Below are positions 1-7,298 of a stretch of DNA of 17,054 nt, in pieces (position 1 is the stretch's first letter; each line of letters opens with the position of its first letter). The notes under the pieces were generated by a model that saw only the letters and a list, made by a program, of their open reading frames with translations, did no database searches and was not told the origin of the DNA. Source of the stretch: JBEKZQ01 sp049509675 (lineage in GTDB: Bacteria; Planctomycetota; Planctomycetia; Pirellulales; Thermoguttaceae); assembly GCA_049509675.1 (NCBI GenBank), contig JBEKZQ010000073.1, forward strand, positions 1 through 17,054, written 5' to 3'. The position numbers and the translations under genes were made by a program.

Positions 1-33
1 CTCCTCCAATCGGAGTTCAAAACGCCGTTCCAT
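1..33 (-). CDS. 5' end of a leftward gene, cut by the window edge
   Basis: Reading leftward, an ATG at 33-31 opens a frame that stays open to the window edge (MERRFELRLEE). A strong ribosome binding site, AAGGAGGAG, sits just upstream at about 37-47. Eleven residues are too few to name a family. The gene is divergent from the metalloprotease-like gene at 143, so 34-142 would hold promoters for both. Confidence 0.5.
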   Translation of the reverse strand, partial: MERRFELRLEE

Positions 34-142
34 CGGCTCCTCCTTTCCTTGAAACACATTTCACGGAAAGGCTTATTACCAAAATACTTGCAACTGCTCA
101 AGGCCAAGATACAGTCAAAATATCAACAACGCATTGTTTGGC

Positions 143-859
143 ATGTTGCCAGGCCAAAGGGAGCAATTCGTGGCCGACCCGTCTGTGGCCCCGTTAATCC
201 GGCTGGTATCGCTCTTTGTGCCGGGGTTGCCTGCCGTCGATGCAAATTCGCTAGTTGCGCAAGATAGTCTCAGTAAGATACTTATTGCTCGCCGTTCTGC
301 CTTCATACCATTCCTTTCCATGTACGGACTTCATGCCGACGTCGCGTTTGCCGTCTCCGCGTCCCCGACGCACAACCGAGCGAGCGCCTGGTTCACTTCG
401 GACGACGATTCTCGTGGTGGCGTGCCCTTCACCCTTGATGGCGTTTCGTTATCACATCGTTATTACTGCTTGATTCCCGGTACGGTGGCGCTCCCTGCGG
501 ATAGCAAATCGATTACTGCTCTGCATGAGTTCGGCCACGCACTGTCGAGCTATACCAACGGTGGGGTTACGGATCTGTACGTGAATAGCAATCCGGCTCT
601 GAATGTCAAGCAGGGCAGGCCCATTCCGATCGTATTCGGCCAGTATAACGGGGCTAACTTCTTGAGCGATCAGACCCGGGACGGGCTTGGTTACCCACCG
701 AGTTGGCAATCGTATCATTGTGAGTTGATTAATCCGGCGATTCCTGCCGTAATGGACGATTACTGGCTGGCGGCAACCGGAGTCCCGGAACAGTGTGAGC
801 ACGACAAGATCACGCGGCAGTTCCTCTTGGACCGTCTGCGTGCCAAGACGATGAGGTAA
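143..859 (+). CDS. HExxH metalloprotease-like hypothetical protein
   Basis: A 238-residue protein if the ATG at 143 is used. A TTG at 134 is in the same frame, and neither has a clear Shine-Dalgarno, so the start is uncertain. The visible motif is ALHEFGHALSSY, with H128-E129-F-G-H132. This is the zincin zinc-binding helix: two histidine ligands plus the catalytic glutamate. The third ligand is not certain; acidic and histidine residues follow in the last 80 residues. No signal peptide or transmembrane segment is evident. The stop overlaps the ribosome binding site of the next gene, so the two are probably translated together. I do not recognise the wider family. Peptidase activity is inferred from the motif alone. 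Confidence 0.7.
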   Translation: MLPGQREQFVADPSVAPLIRLVSLFVPGLPAVDANSLVAQDSLSKILIARRSAFIPFLSMYGLHADVAFAVSASPTHNRASAWFTSDDDSRGGVPFTLDGVSLSHRYYCLIPGTVALPADSKSITALHEFGHALSSYTNGGVTDLYVNSNPALNVKQGRPIPIVFGQYNGANFLSDQTRDGLGYPPSWQSYHCELINPAIPAVMDDYWLAATGVPEQCEHDKITRQFLLDRLRAKTMR

Positions 860-862
860 TCT

Positions 863-1129
863 ATGGAACCACTGAAGCCTAGTGTGAAGAAATCGATTTT
901 AGCGAACAATCCCTTGGCGGCCCCTGGCGATATCGAAGAGTACGAGCGTTTGCTCTCTCAGCGATTCAACGCTGATCCGAACATTGCTACTCTGCCAGCC
1001 CGCTCGGCGCCGCAAGCGGCCGCTGGTATTCCAGCGGCCGCTCCTGCGTTGCCGGACGAAGTGGCTGCGCGAGAGGCTCGTCTGGCAGAGTTGAATCGCA
1101 AGCTGTTCCCGCCTGGCCAGACCAGCTAG
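863..1129 (+). CDS. Small conserved-type hypothetical protein, partner of the HExxH gene
   Basis: An 88-residue protein starting 3 nt after the previous stop. GAGG at 854-856 overlaps the end of the upstream gene, so translational coupling is likely. The N-terminal half (about residues 8-36, NNPLAAPGDIEEYERLLSQR) is charged and probably helical. I recall similar sequence in planctomycete hypothetical proteins, but cannot check it. The middle is Ala/Pro-rich, and the C-terminal part (about 64-81) is again a charged helix. There are no cysteines, signal peptide or membrane segment. The Ala/Pro linker is encoded by a perfect DNA hairpin at 1015-1042. A substrate, inhibitor or accessory role for the HExxH protein is only a guess from position. 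Confidence 0.65.
   Translation: MEPLKPSVKKSILANNPLAAPGDIEEYERLLSQRFNADPNIATLPARSAPQAAAGIPAAAPALPDEVAAREARLAELNRKLFPPGQTS
1015..1042. repeat. Perfect 12-bp-stem hairpin inside a coding region
   Basis: AGCGGCCGCTGG at 1015-1026 and its exact reverse complement at 1031-1042 are separated by TATT. Each arm itself contains the palindrome AGCGGCCGCT. It encodes the Ala-rich linker of the 88-residue protein. Confidence 0.85.
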
Positions 1130-1253
1130 TAATCGCAATCGATGGACTAATACGTCGGTCATAACGCTTGATTTGACACCACCCACGATAGCAGCGCGCG
1201 GGGCTGGTCTTCTAGCGTTTGGGCAAGAGATCGAACCCTGTCGAAACAGCCTA

Positions 1254-1281
1254 TTGACGGACTTGCGGGAAAGCCTACAAT
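1254..1281 (+). promoter_or_regulatory. Sigma70-like promoter candidate
   Basis: TTGACG at 1254-1259 and TACAAT at 1276-1281 are separated by 16 nt; each hexamer matches the consensus at 5 of 6 positions. The next rightward gene starts about 290 nt downstream (the kinase at 1578), and a leftward gene remnant lies between. The promoter may drive the kinase with a long leader, or may be chance. Confidence 0.35.
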
Positions 1282-1346
1282 TTTAGTGGAGGCTTTGGTT
1301 GGTCCTACGGGGTCGGTCATTGCCTTTATTTTTGCGCCTACCCGGC

Positions 1347-1520
1347 TTATTCCTCGTCCTCGTCCACGGCGTGGCTACGGTCGAATTGACCGCGCAGGTC
1401 TTCGATATGCCTTATGCCGAACAAGTGCCAAACGCCGTCTTCATCCTTCCTAGGCTTTTCGTCCACGAGCCGCATGTCGTGCAATTTGATGGCGTAAGGC
1501 AGTAGTTTCTTGCGGATTCG
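1347..1520 (-). pseudogene. C-terminal remnant of a leftward gene
   Basis: The leftward frame ending with TAA at 1347-1349 reads as convincing protein. It is charged and well mixed, including KLHDMRLVDEKPRKDEDG, then VWHLFGIRHIEDLRGQF and an acidic tail DEDEE. Upstream of about 1521 the frame enters low-value sequence (repeated CCACG/ATCCACG words) with no start or ribosome binding site. This suggests that only the last 57 or so codons remain. The rightward frame over the same bases (1299-1505) is less protein-like. I do not recognise the family. An internal ATG (codon 16) could give a 42-residue peptide, but no ribosome binding site supports it. Confidence 0.4.
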
Positions 1521-1577
1521 GCTACTCCCTGCTCCACGTTATCCACGATCCACGCTCCATTCAGTTATACTAACCAA

Positions 1578-3680
1578 ATGAGCACCGACGCCACCGAAGC
1601 CCAGGACGACCCGCAGCGCCGCCGCGCCTTGGAGATGAGCCTGACGCGCGGACAACCGCCCACGCAAGTGCCCGGCTACGATCCCGAGCGGTTCCTGGGC
1701 GTCGGCGCCTACGGCGAAGTGTGGGTGGCGATCGAACGCAATACGGGCCGCCGCGTGGCCATCAAGTTTTACGCCCATCGCGGCGGCTTGGATTGGTCGT
1801 TCTTGAGCCGGGAGGTCGAGAAGCTGGCCTTTCTGTTCGCCGACCGTTATGTGGTGCAACTCCTGGCCGTGGGTTGGGATGCCGAGCCGCCCTACTACGT
1901 GATGGAATACTTGCCGCGGGGCTCGCTGGCCGATCGCTTGCGCCACGGCCCGCTGGGCGTCGACGAAGCCCTGGCCATCTTCCAGGACGTGGCCCGGGGC
2001 CTGGTCCACGCGCATGGCAAGGGCGTGCTGCACTGCGACCTGAAGCCGGCCAACATCCTGCTGGATGAGGACCAGAAGCCGCGGCTGGCCGATTTCGGTC
2101 AATCGCGGCTTTCCCACGAACAGCTTCCTGCCCTGGGCACGATGTTCTACATGGCCCCCGAGCAGGCCGACCTGGAGGCCATGCCCGACGTGCGTTGGGA
2201 CGTGTATGCCCTGGGCGCCGTGCTGTACTGCATGTTGACCGGCCATCCGCCCCACGGCACGCTGCCTGAGGCGCCCCCGGCCGCCGACTTGGCCGCGCGA
2301 TTGGCCGGGTATCGGCAAATGATCGAAGGCGGGCCGCCGCCCGCAGCCCATTGGCACGTGCCGGGCGTGGACCGCAGCCTGGCCGAATTGATCGACCGCT
2401 GCCTGGCCGCCAATCCCGAGCAGCGGTTCCCCAACGTGCAGGCGGTGCTGGCGGCCCTGGAACTGCGTGCCGTGCGCCGCTCCCGACGGCCGCTGATGGT
2501 CCTGGGAGCCGTCGGACCGCTGCTGCTGCTGGCCGTCGTCTCCTGGTTCGCCTGGCGGGGATTCGGTACGGCGGTCGGGGAAACCAACGAGGCCCTCATC
2601 GCCCGGGCACTGGACAGCAACCGTTTCGCCGCTCAGAACGTGGCCCGCACTGCGGCCACGGAAGTCGAACGCCGCTATCAGGCGGTCGAGCGCGTGGCCG
2701 CGTCGAGCCGGTTTCGGCAAACACTGGTCGAGACGCTTGCCAAGCCGCGCATGCGCGAGTTGCTCCAGCGATTGAGCGACCCGAACCTGGCCCCGGCCGA
2801 GCAGGACCGCCTGCGCGGCGAGTTCCTGGCCCTGCCGGAGCGCCGTGCCCTTCAGCAGGAGTTCGCGGCCGCCGTGGCCACGGTGAAGCGGTGGGACCGC
2901 TCCGGCCCCAGCAGTTGGTTCTTCTGCGATCCGCTGGGCGTGTCGACCGTTCGCGTGCCGGAGGGCCGCACGATCGGAAAAGATTTTGCCTGGCGGAGTT
3001 ATTTCCACGGCAAGCCGCTGGACTATGCCGAATCGTGGCGGCCCAGGTCGGCCGGGGCAATGCACGTTGAGAAAACGCAGCTTTCGGCCGTGTTCCGCTC
3101 GCAGGCCACCACGCGCTGGACGGTCGCCGTGAGCACGCCGGTCTTTGAGGACGGGCCCGAAAAGCGTTTTCTGGGCGTGATCGCGCAGACGGCCGAGGTG
3201 GGCCGCTTCGTCGAGTTCTCCGGCGGCGACCATCAGTTCGCCGTGCTGGTCGACGACCGCGCAGGCCCCCACCAAGGGCTGATCGTCGAGCATCCCCTGT
3301 TCGATGCCCTGATGGCCCGGGAGGGCAAGCTGCCCGATCGCTTCACGTCCTGCCGCGTCAGCGACGATGATCTGCCCAACACGGCCCGGCGGCAGCGGCA
3401 TTACCAGGATCCGCTGGCCGCCGACCCGGACGGCCGGGCCTACGATCGCCGCTGGCTGGCGTGGACCGAGCCGGTCCGTTTGCGCGGCGCCGACAGCGGT
3501 TGGCTGGTGATTGTGCAAGAGGCCTACGACGTGGCCATCGGCTCGACCCTCGATCGGCTCAAGAGCGACCTGGTCCGCTACGGCCTCTCCGCGCTGGCCA
3601 TGATCGGCCTGGTGATGGCCGGGCTGTGGGTGTTCGTCGCACGCCTGACGTCACAACGGATGTCGCAGCGTGAGATATGA
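1578..3680 (+). CDS. Membrane Ser/Thr protein kinase with extracytoplasmic Cache-like sensor
   Basis: A 700-residue bacterial Hanks-type kinase. The catalytic domain spans about 38-295: glycine loop GVGAYGEV (41-48), ATP-binding Lys63 in VAIKF, Glu79, catalytic loop HCDLKPAN (152-159), DFG (172-174) and APE (194-196). A transmembrane helix at about 306-325 leads to an outer region (about 330-665) that resembles a double Cache sensor. A second hydrophobic helix (about 668-690) is followed by a short polar tail. The kinase faces the cytoplasm and is probably switched by an extracellular ligand. The usual HRD is HCD, so it is a non-RD kinase and may not need activation-loop phosphorylation. The ATG at 1578 has no Shine-Dalgarno. 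The gene is monocistronic in appearance; its substrate is unknown. Confidence 0.92.
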   Translation: MSTDATEAQDDPQRRRALEMSLTRGQPPTQVPGYDPERFLGVGAYGEVWVAIERNTGRRVAIKFYAHRGGLDWSFLSREVEKLAFLFADRYVVQLLAVGWDAEPPYYVMEYLPRGSLADRLRHGPLGVDEALAIFQDVARGLVHAHGKGVLHCDLKPANILLDEDQKPRLADFGQSRLSHEQLPALGTMFYMAPEQADLEAMPDVRWDVYALGAVLYCMLTGHPPHGTLPEAPPAADLAARLAGYRQMIEGGPPPAAHWHVPGVDRSLAELIDRCLAANPEQRFPNVQAVLAALELRAVRRSRRPLMVLGAVGPLLLLAVVSWFAWRGFGTAVGETNEALIARALDSNRFAAQNVARTAATEVERRYQAVERVAASSRFRQTLVETLAKPRMRELLQRLSDPNLAPAEQDRLRGEFLALPERRALQQEFAAAVATVKRWDRSGPSSWFFCDPLGVSTVRVPEGRTIGKDFAWRSYFHGKPLDYAESWRPRSAGAMHVEKTQLSAVFRSQATTRWTVAVSTPVFEDGPEKRFLGVIAQTAEVGRFVEFSGGDHQFAVLVDDRAGPHQGLIVEHPLFDALMAREGKLPDRFTSCRVSDDDLPNTARRQRHYQDPLAADPDGRAYDRRWLAWTEPVRLRGADSGWLVIVQEAYDVAIGSTLDRLKSDLVRYGLSALAMIGLVMAGLWVFVARLTSQRMSQREI

Positions 3681-3756
3681 GCGATTCCGCGGGTCGCACC
3701 GCTGGGCGGAGGCTTGGTTTGCAGTTTCGGTGACCTCTCGATTTTAGCTGGTGTGT

Positions 3757-3765
3757 TGCTAGAAT
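3757..3765 (+). promoter_or_regulatory. Extended -10 promoter candidate for hicAB
   Basis: TGCTAGAAT matches the extended -10 pattern TGnTATAAT with one mismatch and lies 33 nt before the hicA ATG. No good -35 is seen, as is usual for extended -10 promoters. Confidence 0.45.
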
Positions 3766-3797
3766 ATAGTTTTCCACTCCGCCAGCCAGGGGTGCCA

Positions 3798-3986
3798 ATG
3801 AAGGTTCGCGACGTCTTGACGATGCTGCAAGCGGACGGTTGGCGTTTGGTGGTAACGCGCGGAAGTCATCGCCAATTCAAACATCCGCAGAAGCTTGGGC
3901 GTGTCACCGTGGCCGGCAAGCCCAGTGACGATGTCCCGCCGGGCACGCTGGGTAGTATATTGAAACAATCAGGCCTCAAACGGTGA
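3798..3986 (+). CDS. hicA: HicA-family mRNA interferase toxin
   Basis: A 62-residue protein of normal HicA length. The family is a small double-stranded-RNA-binding-fold ribonuclease that cleaves mRNA. The sequence shows the hallmark order: MKVRDVLTMLQADGW, then TRGSHRQFKHP with the catalytic His at residue 24, a strand RVTVAGKPSDD, and a C-terminal LGSILKQSGL helix. The ATG at 3798 has AGGGG about 8 nt upstream; the frame is open further upstream but no better start is seen. hicB follows after 7 nt, the classic toxin-then-antitoxin order. Catalytic residues are intact, so it is probably active when released from HicB. Confidence 0.92.
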   Translation: MKVRDVLTMLQADGWRLVVTRGSHRQFKHPQKLGRVTVAGKPSDDVPPGTLGSILKQSGLKR

Positions 3987-3993
3987 GGGAGCC

Positions 3994-4215
3994 ATGAAGC
4001 GTTATGCGATTGTCATCGAGAAGGCGGCGACGAACTACGGTGCCTATGTCCCTGACTTGCCCGGTTGTGTCGCAACGGGCGCGACCGTTGAAGAGACAGA
4101 ACAACTCCTGCGAGAAGCAATTGTCTTGCACATCGAGGGTTTACGAGAAGATGGACTTCCCATCCCGGAACCGTCGAGCGTAGTCGAGTACTTGGAGTTG
4201 CCGGTCGGCCGCTGA
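3994..4215 (+). CDS. hicB: HicB-family antitoxin
   Basis: A 73-residue protein with the partially degraded RNase H fold typical of short HicB antitoxins: MKRYAIVIEKA, NYGAYVPDLPGCVATGATVEE, then a helix EQLLREAIVLHIEGLREDG and PIPEPSS. It should bind and block HicA. There is no C-terminal DNA-binding domain (ribbon-helix-helix or HTH), so operon autoregulation, if any, would need a different arrangement from HicB proteins that carry one. A GAGGGAG ribosome binding site lies 5 nt before the ATG. It is co-transcribed with hicA. Confidence 0.92.
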   Translation: MKRYAIVIEKAATNYGAYVPDLPGCVATGATVEETEQLLREAIVLHIEGLREDGLPIPEPSSVVEYLELPVGR

Positions 4216-4250
4216 CGTGCTCTTCGCGGCTGGCGGCTTCTCGCGATACA

Positions 4251-4277
4251 GTTTCCGGGAAGGGCAACGCCGGAAAC
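4251..4277 (+). terminator. Hairpin downstream of hicAB, possible terminator
   Basis: GTTTCCGG (4251-4258) and CCGGAAAC (4270-4277) form a perfect 8-bp stem with an 11-nt loop, 35 nt after the hicB stop. No T-run follows, so intrinsic termination is doubtful. Confidence 0.3.
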
Positions 4278-4398
4278 GGTGGGTATCCTCGCTCCGGCCG
4301 TCATTGTCTTTTCTGCCACGCGGTCTATTTCCCCCCGCTTGCGGCGTGGAACGCGCCTGGCTATGCTGAAACAAGTGGAACGACGCCAGGGGCACGGT

Positions 4399-5295
4399 AT
4401 GTCTCGCGCCGAGATGCGATTTGAACTTCAAACGCTAACCGACTATTCCGACGATGCAATCATCGCGGAGTTGCGACGTGTCGCTGCCGAGTTGGGCGGG
4501 CAACGACTAACCATCGAACGATTTGATTCGCGTGCCCGAGTACATTCGACCACAGTCCGACGCCGCTTCGGCTCGTGGTCGGTGGCGTTGGACCGCGCAG
4601 GCATCGACGAAAGTGTCGCACCGCGCCCCAAGAAACTGACCCGTGATGAAGTCCTTGGTGCAATCAAGCAGTTTGTGGTGGAGCACCCGAGTACCACGCC
4701 AACGCGCGACACCATCGCTGCAGAACTTGATGTGGACCATAATTCGATCACTCGCAGGCTCGGTCCATGGGAATCGCTGTCATCCGAGGCCGGGTTGAAT
4801 CCCGTGCCCCGCGCCGTCGGCCGTCGCTACACAGACGAGGAGTGTTTCGAGAATATCCTTGGGCTTTGGACACATTACGGGCGGCAACCGCACTTTGCTG
4901 AACTCAATCGGCCGCCATCCACGGTCGGTTCCAAAGCGTATGTTCTACGATGGGGCGGATGGCGACGCGCACTTGCGGCGTTCATCGCCCGGGTGAACGA
5001 GCCCGCGGCCGAGCTTCCGCCGGAACAGCGCGAGCCAGTCACGAATTCGCAGGCCGATGCCCCGTGCCCGTCGGGTGCCCCAAGGTCGATCAGCCTCTCC
5101 CTCAGGTATAAAGTTCTGCTGCGCGATAAATTCCGCTGCGTGGCGTGTGGCCGATCGCCTGCGAAGGATGCCGATGTTGAATTGCACGTGGATCACATCA
5201 TCCCGTGGTCACGCGGTGGTCAGAACACGGAGTCGAATCTACGGACGCTTTGCTTCGACTGCAATCTTGGAAAAGGTGCGCGTTCCGAGGAGTAG
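4399..5295 (+). CDS. HNH endonuclease with homing-endonuclease-associated repeats
   Basis: A 298-residue protein from the ATG at 4399, chosen because AGGGG lies 8 nt upstream. The frame opens at a GTG at 4279, but the extra 40 residues look non-coding. The N-terminal three quarters hold three diverged units of the HNH-associated repeat type. Each ends in a pattern like RRFGSWSVALDRAGI, RRLGPWESLSSEAGL or RWGGWRRALAAFI; such repeats are thought to recognise DNA. The C-terminal domain is an HNH nuclease: zinc-type CVACG, then HVDHIIPWSRGG (His263, Asp265, His266), NLRTL and CFDCN. It should cut double-stranded DNA. Position between hicAB and the RloAB pair suggests defence or selfish-element origin. 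There is no intein or intron around it, so it is free-standing. Confidence 0.88.
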   Translation: MSRAEMRFELQTLTDYSDDAIIAELRRVAAELGGQRLTIERFDSRARVHSTTVRRRFGSWSVALDRAGIDESVAPRPKKLTRDEVLGAIKQFVVEHPSTTPTRDTIAAELDVDHNSITRRLGPWESLSSEAGLNPVPRAVGRRYTDEECFENILGLWTHYGRQPHFAELNRPPSTVGSKAYVLRWGGWRRALAAFIARVNEPAAELPPEQREPVTNSQADAPCPSGAPRSISLSLRYKVLLRDKFRCVACGRSPAKDADVELHVDHIIPWSRGGQNTESNLRTLCFDCNLGKGARSEE

Positions 5296-5371
5296 GCGAA
5301 GAACGAAAAATCGCTGATTGCTCCTCCCTGCTTGTCCCGTTTGTCGGTGTGGGAGACATGAGGAGCCAGCG

Positions 5372-5749
5372 ATGGATTCGGTAAAGCGCAAGGCGTTGGA
5401 AGCGGCAGGCTGGAAGGTGGGCGATGCCGCCGACTTTCTGGAAATGAACGACGACGAACGACAGTTGCTCGATGCACGGGTTGAACTCGCCTTGGCAGTT
5501 CGACGCCAACGCCTGGCCTGCCGTCTGTCCCAGAAAGAACTCGGGCTTAAGCTCAAGACCAGCCAGCCGCGCATTGCCAAGATCGAACGTGCCGCCACCG
5601 ACGTCTCGTTGGACCAACTCGTGCGGGCCTTTGCGGCGGCCGGGGGCCGGATCGTGGTGAAAGTCGCATCGGCGAAAGCGAAGAAAGGCAAGTCGCCCAA
5701 GAAACGCTCGCGAGGCACTTTGATCGTCGAGGCGTCCACGTCCAAGTAG
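5372..5749 (+). CDS. XRE-family helix-turn-helix protein (antitoxin/regulator type)
   Basis: A 125-residue protein. The start at 5372 is supported by AGGAG at 5361-5365. The N-terminal segment (ALEAAGWKVGDAADFLEM) and the DNA-binding domain at about 33-90 (SQKELGLKLKTSQPRIAKIE as the helix-turn-helix) match antitoxins of HigA-like pairs. The tail is Lys-rich. Such genes normally sit beside a RelE/HigB toxin. None is seen: the upstream neighbour is the HNH gene (76 nt away) and the downstream one is RloA (160 nt away). It may be an orphan antitoxin or a local repressor of the HNH and RloAB genes. Confidence 0.85.
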   Translation: MDSVKRKALEAAGWKVGDAADFLEMNDDERQLLDARVELALAVRRQRLACRLSQKELGLKLKTSQPRIAKIERAATDVSLDQLVRAFAAAGGRIVVKVASAKAKKGKSPKKRSRGTLIVEASTSK

Positions 5750-5783
5750 GCTTGCGGGTCAACGATAAACCAGGAATGTTCGA

Positions 5784-5789
5784 TATAAT
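5784..5789 (+). promoter_or_regulatory. -10-like TATAAT upstream of rloA
   Basis: A perfect TATAAT lies 121 nt before the rloA ATG in the XRE-rloA gap. No convincing -35 lies 16-18 nt upstream, so this is a weak candidate. Confidence 0.25.
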
Positions 5790-5909
5790 CTCGCATAAAG
5801 CCTGAAAACTGCTTCGCTTGGCCGTCCGAGCCCTTTACTTCCCCGACTTTCTCTCGGATAATTGACTTATCAGCCCAAGCGGTCTCTCGTGAATAGAGAG
5901 GGATAGGCC

Positions 5910-7298
5910 ATGCTCGTTTCATTTTCCGTGTCGAACTTCCGCTCATTCGGCGAAGAGGAAACGCTGAACATGGTGGCAAGCAATAAACTCACCGACCACC
6001 CTGACCATCGCGTGCCTATCGGAACAACCGGCAAATACGTCCTGCGCAGCGCGGTGATCTACGGTGCCAATGCCGCCGGCAAGTCGAACCTTATTCGTGC
6101 CATGGGCGCCGCACAGCGATTCATTTTGGAAACAGGTGAGCGGTCCGTGGGCATCGAGCCCTTTCGATTCGATCGCGACAAGATCGGACAACCCAGTTCC
6201 TTCGAGTTCCGCTTTCTTCTTGGGCAGCGCGTCTTTGTCTACGGATTCGACGCGACGAACAAGAAGATATTTGGCGAATGGTTGGCCGTCCTGCGGGATG
6301 ACGAAGAATTGACGATTTTCGAGCGCGATCAAGAAGGCGTCACGCGAACGGAAGACAAAACCAAACGGTTGTTTGCTGATGACGCAACGTTGTTCAGTAC
6401 ACTCGGATTGCTAACTCAATTGCCGAGCAAGGAGAACGAGCTTTTTCTCAACCGTATCCGCAGTTTGCCCGAAGCCTCGCAAGGCACGACCTTAAACGGC
6501 ATCGTTCGCTGGCTCACAACGGATCTGGTGATTCTGGAGGCGCAACACCGAACCCGCGATATCCTAGAACGACTGTCCAGCGACCCGACATTTCGATCGT
6601 TTAGCTCTAGTTTTCTGCAAAGCGTCGGAACCGGAATTGGCGATTTGGGAGTGAATGAGATCACGCGAGAGTTGGGGGATTCCGAGCGGTATCTTCGCGA
6701 GTACTTGGTGAAACATGGCCAGGCAGTTGGACGCGGTTTCCCTGGATCGGGAGGTGACGCCGACGTCCAGTTTAGGGACGACGATCCTGATCATGTAATC
6801 GAGCGAAGACTGCTGGCGGAGCACGAGCTAAGAAGCGAACGCTTTCGACTTCCCTTTTCCGAAGAATCCGATGGAACGCAGCAGTTGTTGCACCTCATGC
6901 CCGTATTGTTTCCATCAGACCAGAACAAAGTTGTCGTTATCGACGAACTGGATCGAAGTCTGCACCCGCTGATTTGTTGGGAATTCATTCGCTTCTTCAG
7001 CGAAACACGTCCCGGCGATCGCAAGCAGTTGATCGTCACCACGCATGAAGCCCATCTGCTCAATCAGGAATTGCTGCGGCGCGATGAGTACTGGTTCGTG
7101 GAGAAAGATGCGTCGCAGCAAAGCCGGTTGGTTTCGCTGTCGGACTTCAACATTCGCAACGATTTGCAGGTGCAAAAGGGCTACCTGCAAGGTCGCTTTG
7201 GAGCGATCCCGGTCATTGGAGCGATGAGCGACCTGGAGCGGTTATTGGATCCCCGCAACTCGGAGTCGCCCCATGCCGCGCAAGAAACGCCCGCTTGA
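5910..7298 (+). CDS. rloA: RloA/AbiLi-like AAA ATPase of a phage-defence pair
   Basis: A 462-residue ABC/SMC-type ATPase of the AAA_15/AAA_21 group. The start MLVSFSVSNFRSFGEEETLNM is the usual N-terminal strand. Walker A is GANAAGKSN (52-60). The signature-like ESDGTQQLLHL is at about 319-329, Walker B is VVVIDELDRSLHP with Asp345-Glu346, and the H-loop TTHEAHLL has His379. All catalytic residues are present. The family pairs with RloB/AbiLii proteins and is known from abortive-infection and restriction-linked loci, where the ATPase is thought to sense phage and control its partner. The next gene overlaps by 26 nt, so the two are one translational unit. The closest alternative, an OLD-like or PARIS AriA ATPase, is less likely given the RloB partner. 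Confidence 0.88.
   Translation: MLVSFSVSNFRSFGEEETLNMVASNKLTDHPDHRVPIGTTGKYVLRSAVIYGANAAGKSNLIRAMGAAQRFILETGERSVGIEPFRFDRDKIGQPSSFEFRFLLGQRVFVYGFDATNKKIFGEWLAVLRDDEELTIFERDQEGVTRTEDKTKRLFADDATLFSTLGLLTQLPSKENELFLNRIRSLPEASQGTTLNGIVRWLTTDLVILEAQHRTRDILERLSSDPTFRSFSSSFLQSVGTGIGDLGVNEITRELGDSERYLREYLVKHGQAVGRGFPGSGGDADVQFRDDDPDHVIERRLLAEHELRSERFRLPFSEESDGTQQLLHLMPVLFPSDQNKVVVIDELDRSLHPLICWEFIRFFSETRPGDRKQLIVTTHEAHLLNQELLRRDEYWFVEKDASQQSRLVSLSDFNIRNDLQVQKGYLQGRFGAIPVIGAMSDLERLLDPRNSESPHAAQETPA

Noticed and set aside
1299..1505. A 68-codon rightward frame in the kinase upstream gap
   Set aside because: The opposite strand reads as far better protein; no ribosome binding site is seen.
1539..3518. 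A 659-codon leftward open frame opposite the kinase gene
   Set aside because: It is the antisense of a strongly supported kinase. Long antisense frames are expected from GC-rich third codon positions, and the translation shows no domain.
4279..4398. N-terminal extension of the HNH protein from a GTG at 4279
   Set aside because: The extension overlaps a hairpin, lacks a ribosome binding site and is not protein-like; the ATG at 4399 has AGGGG upstream.
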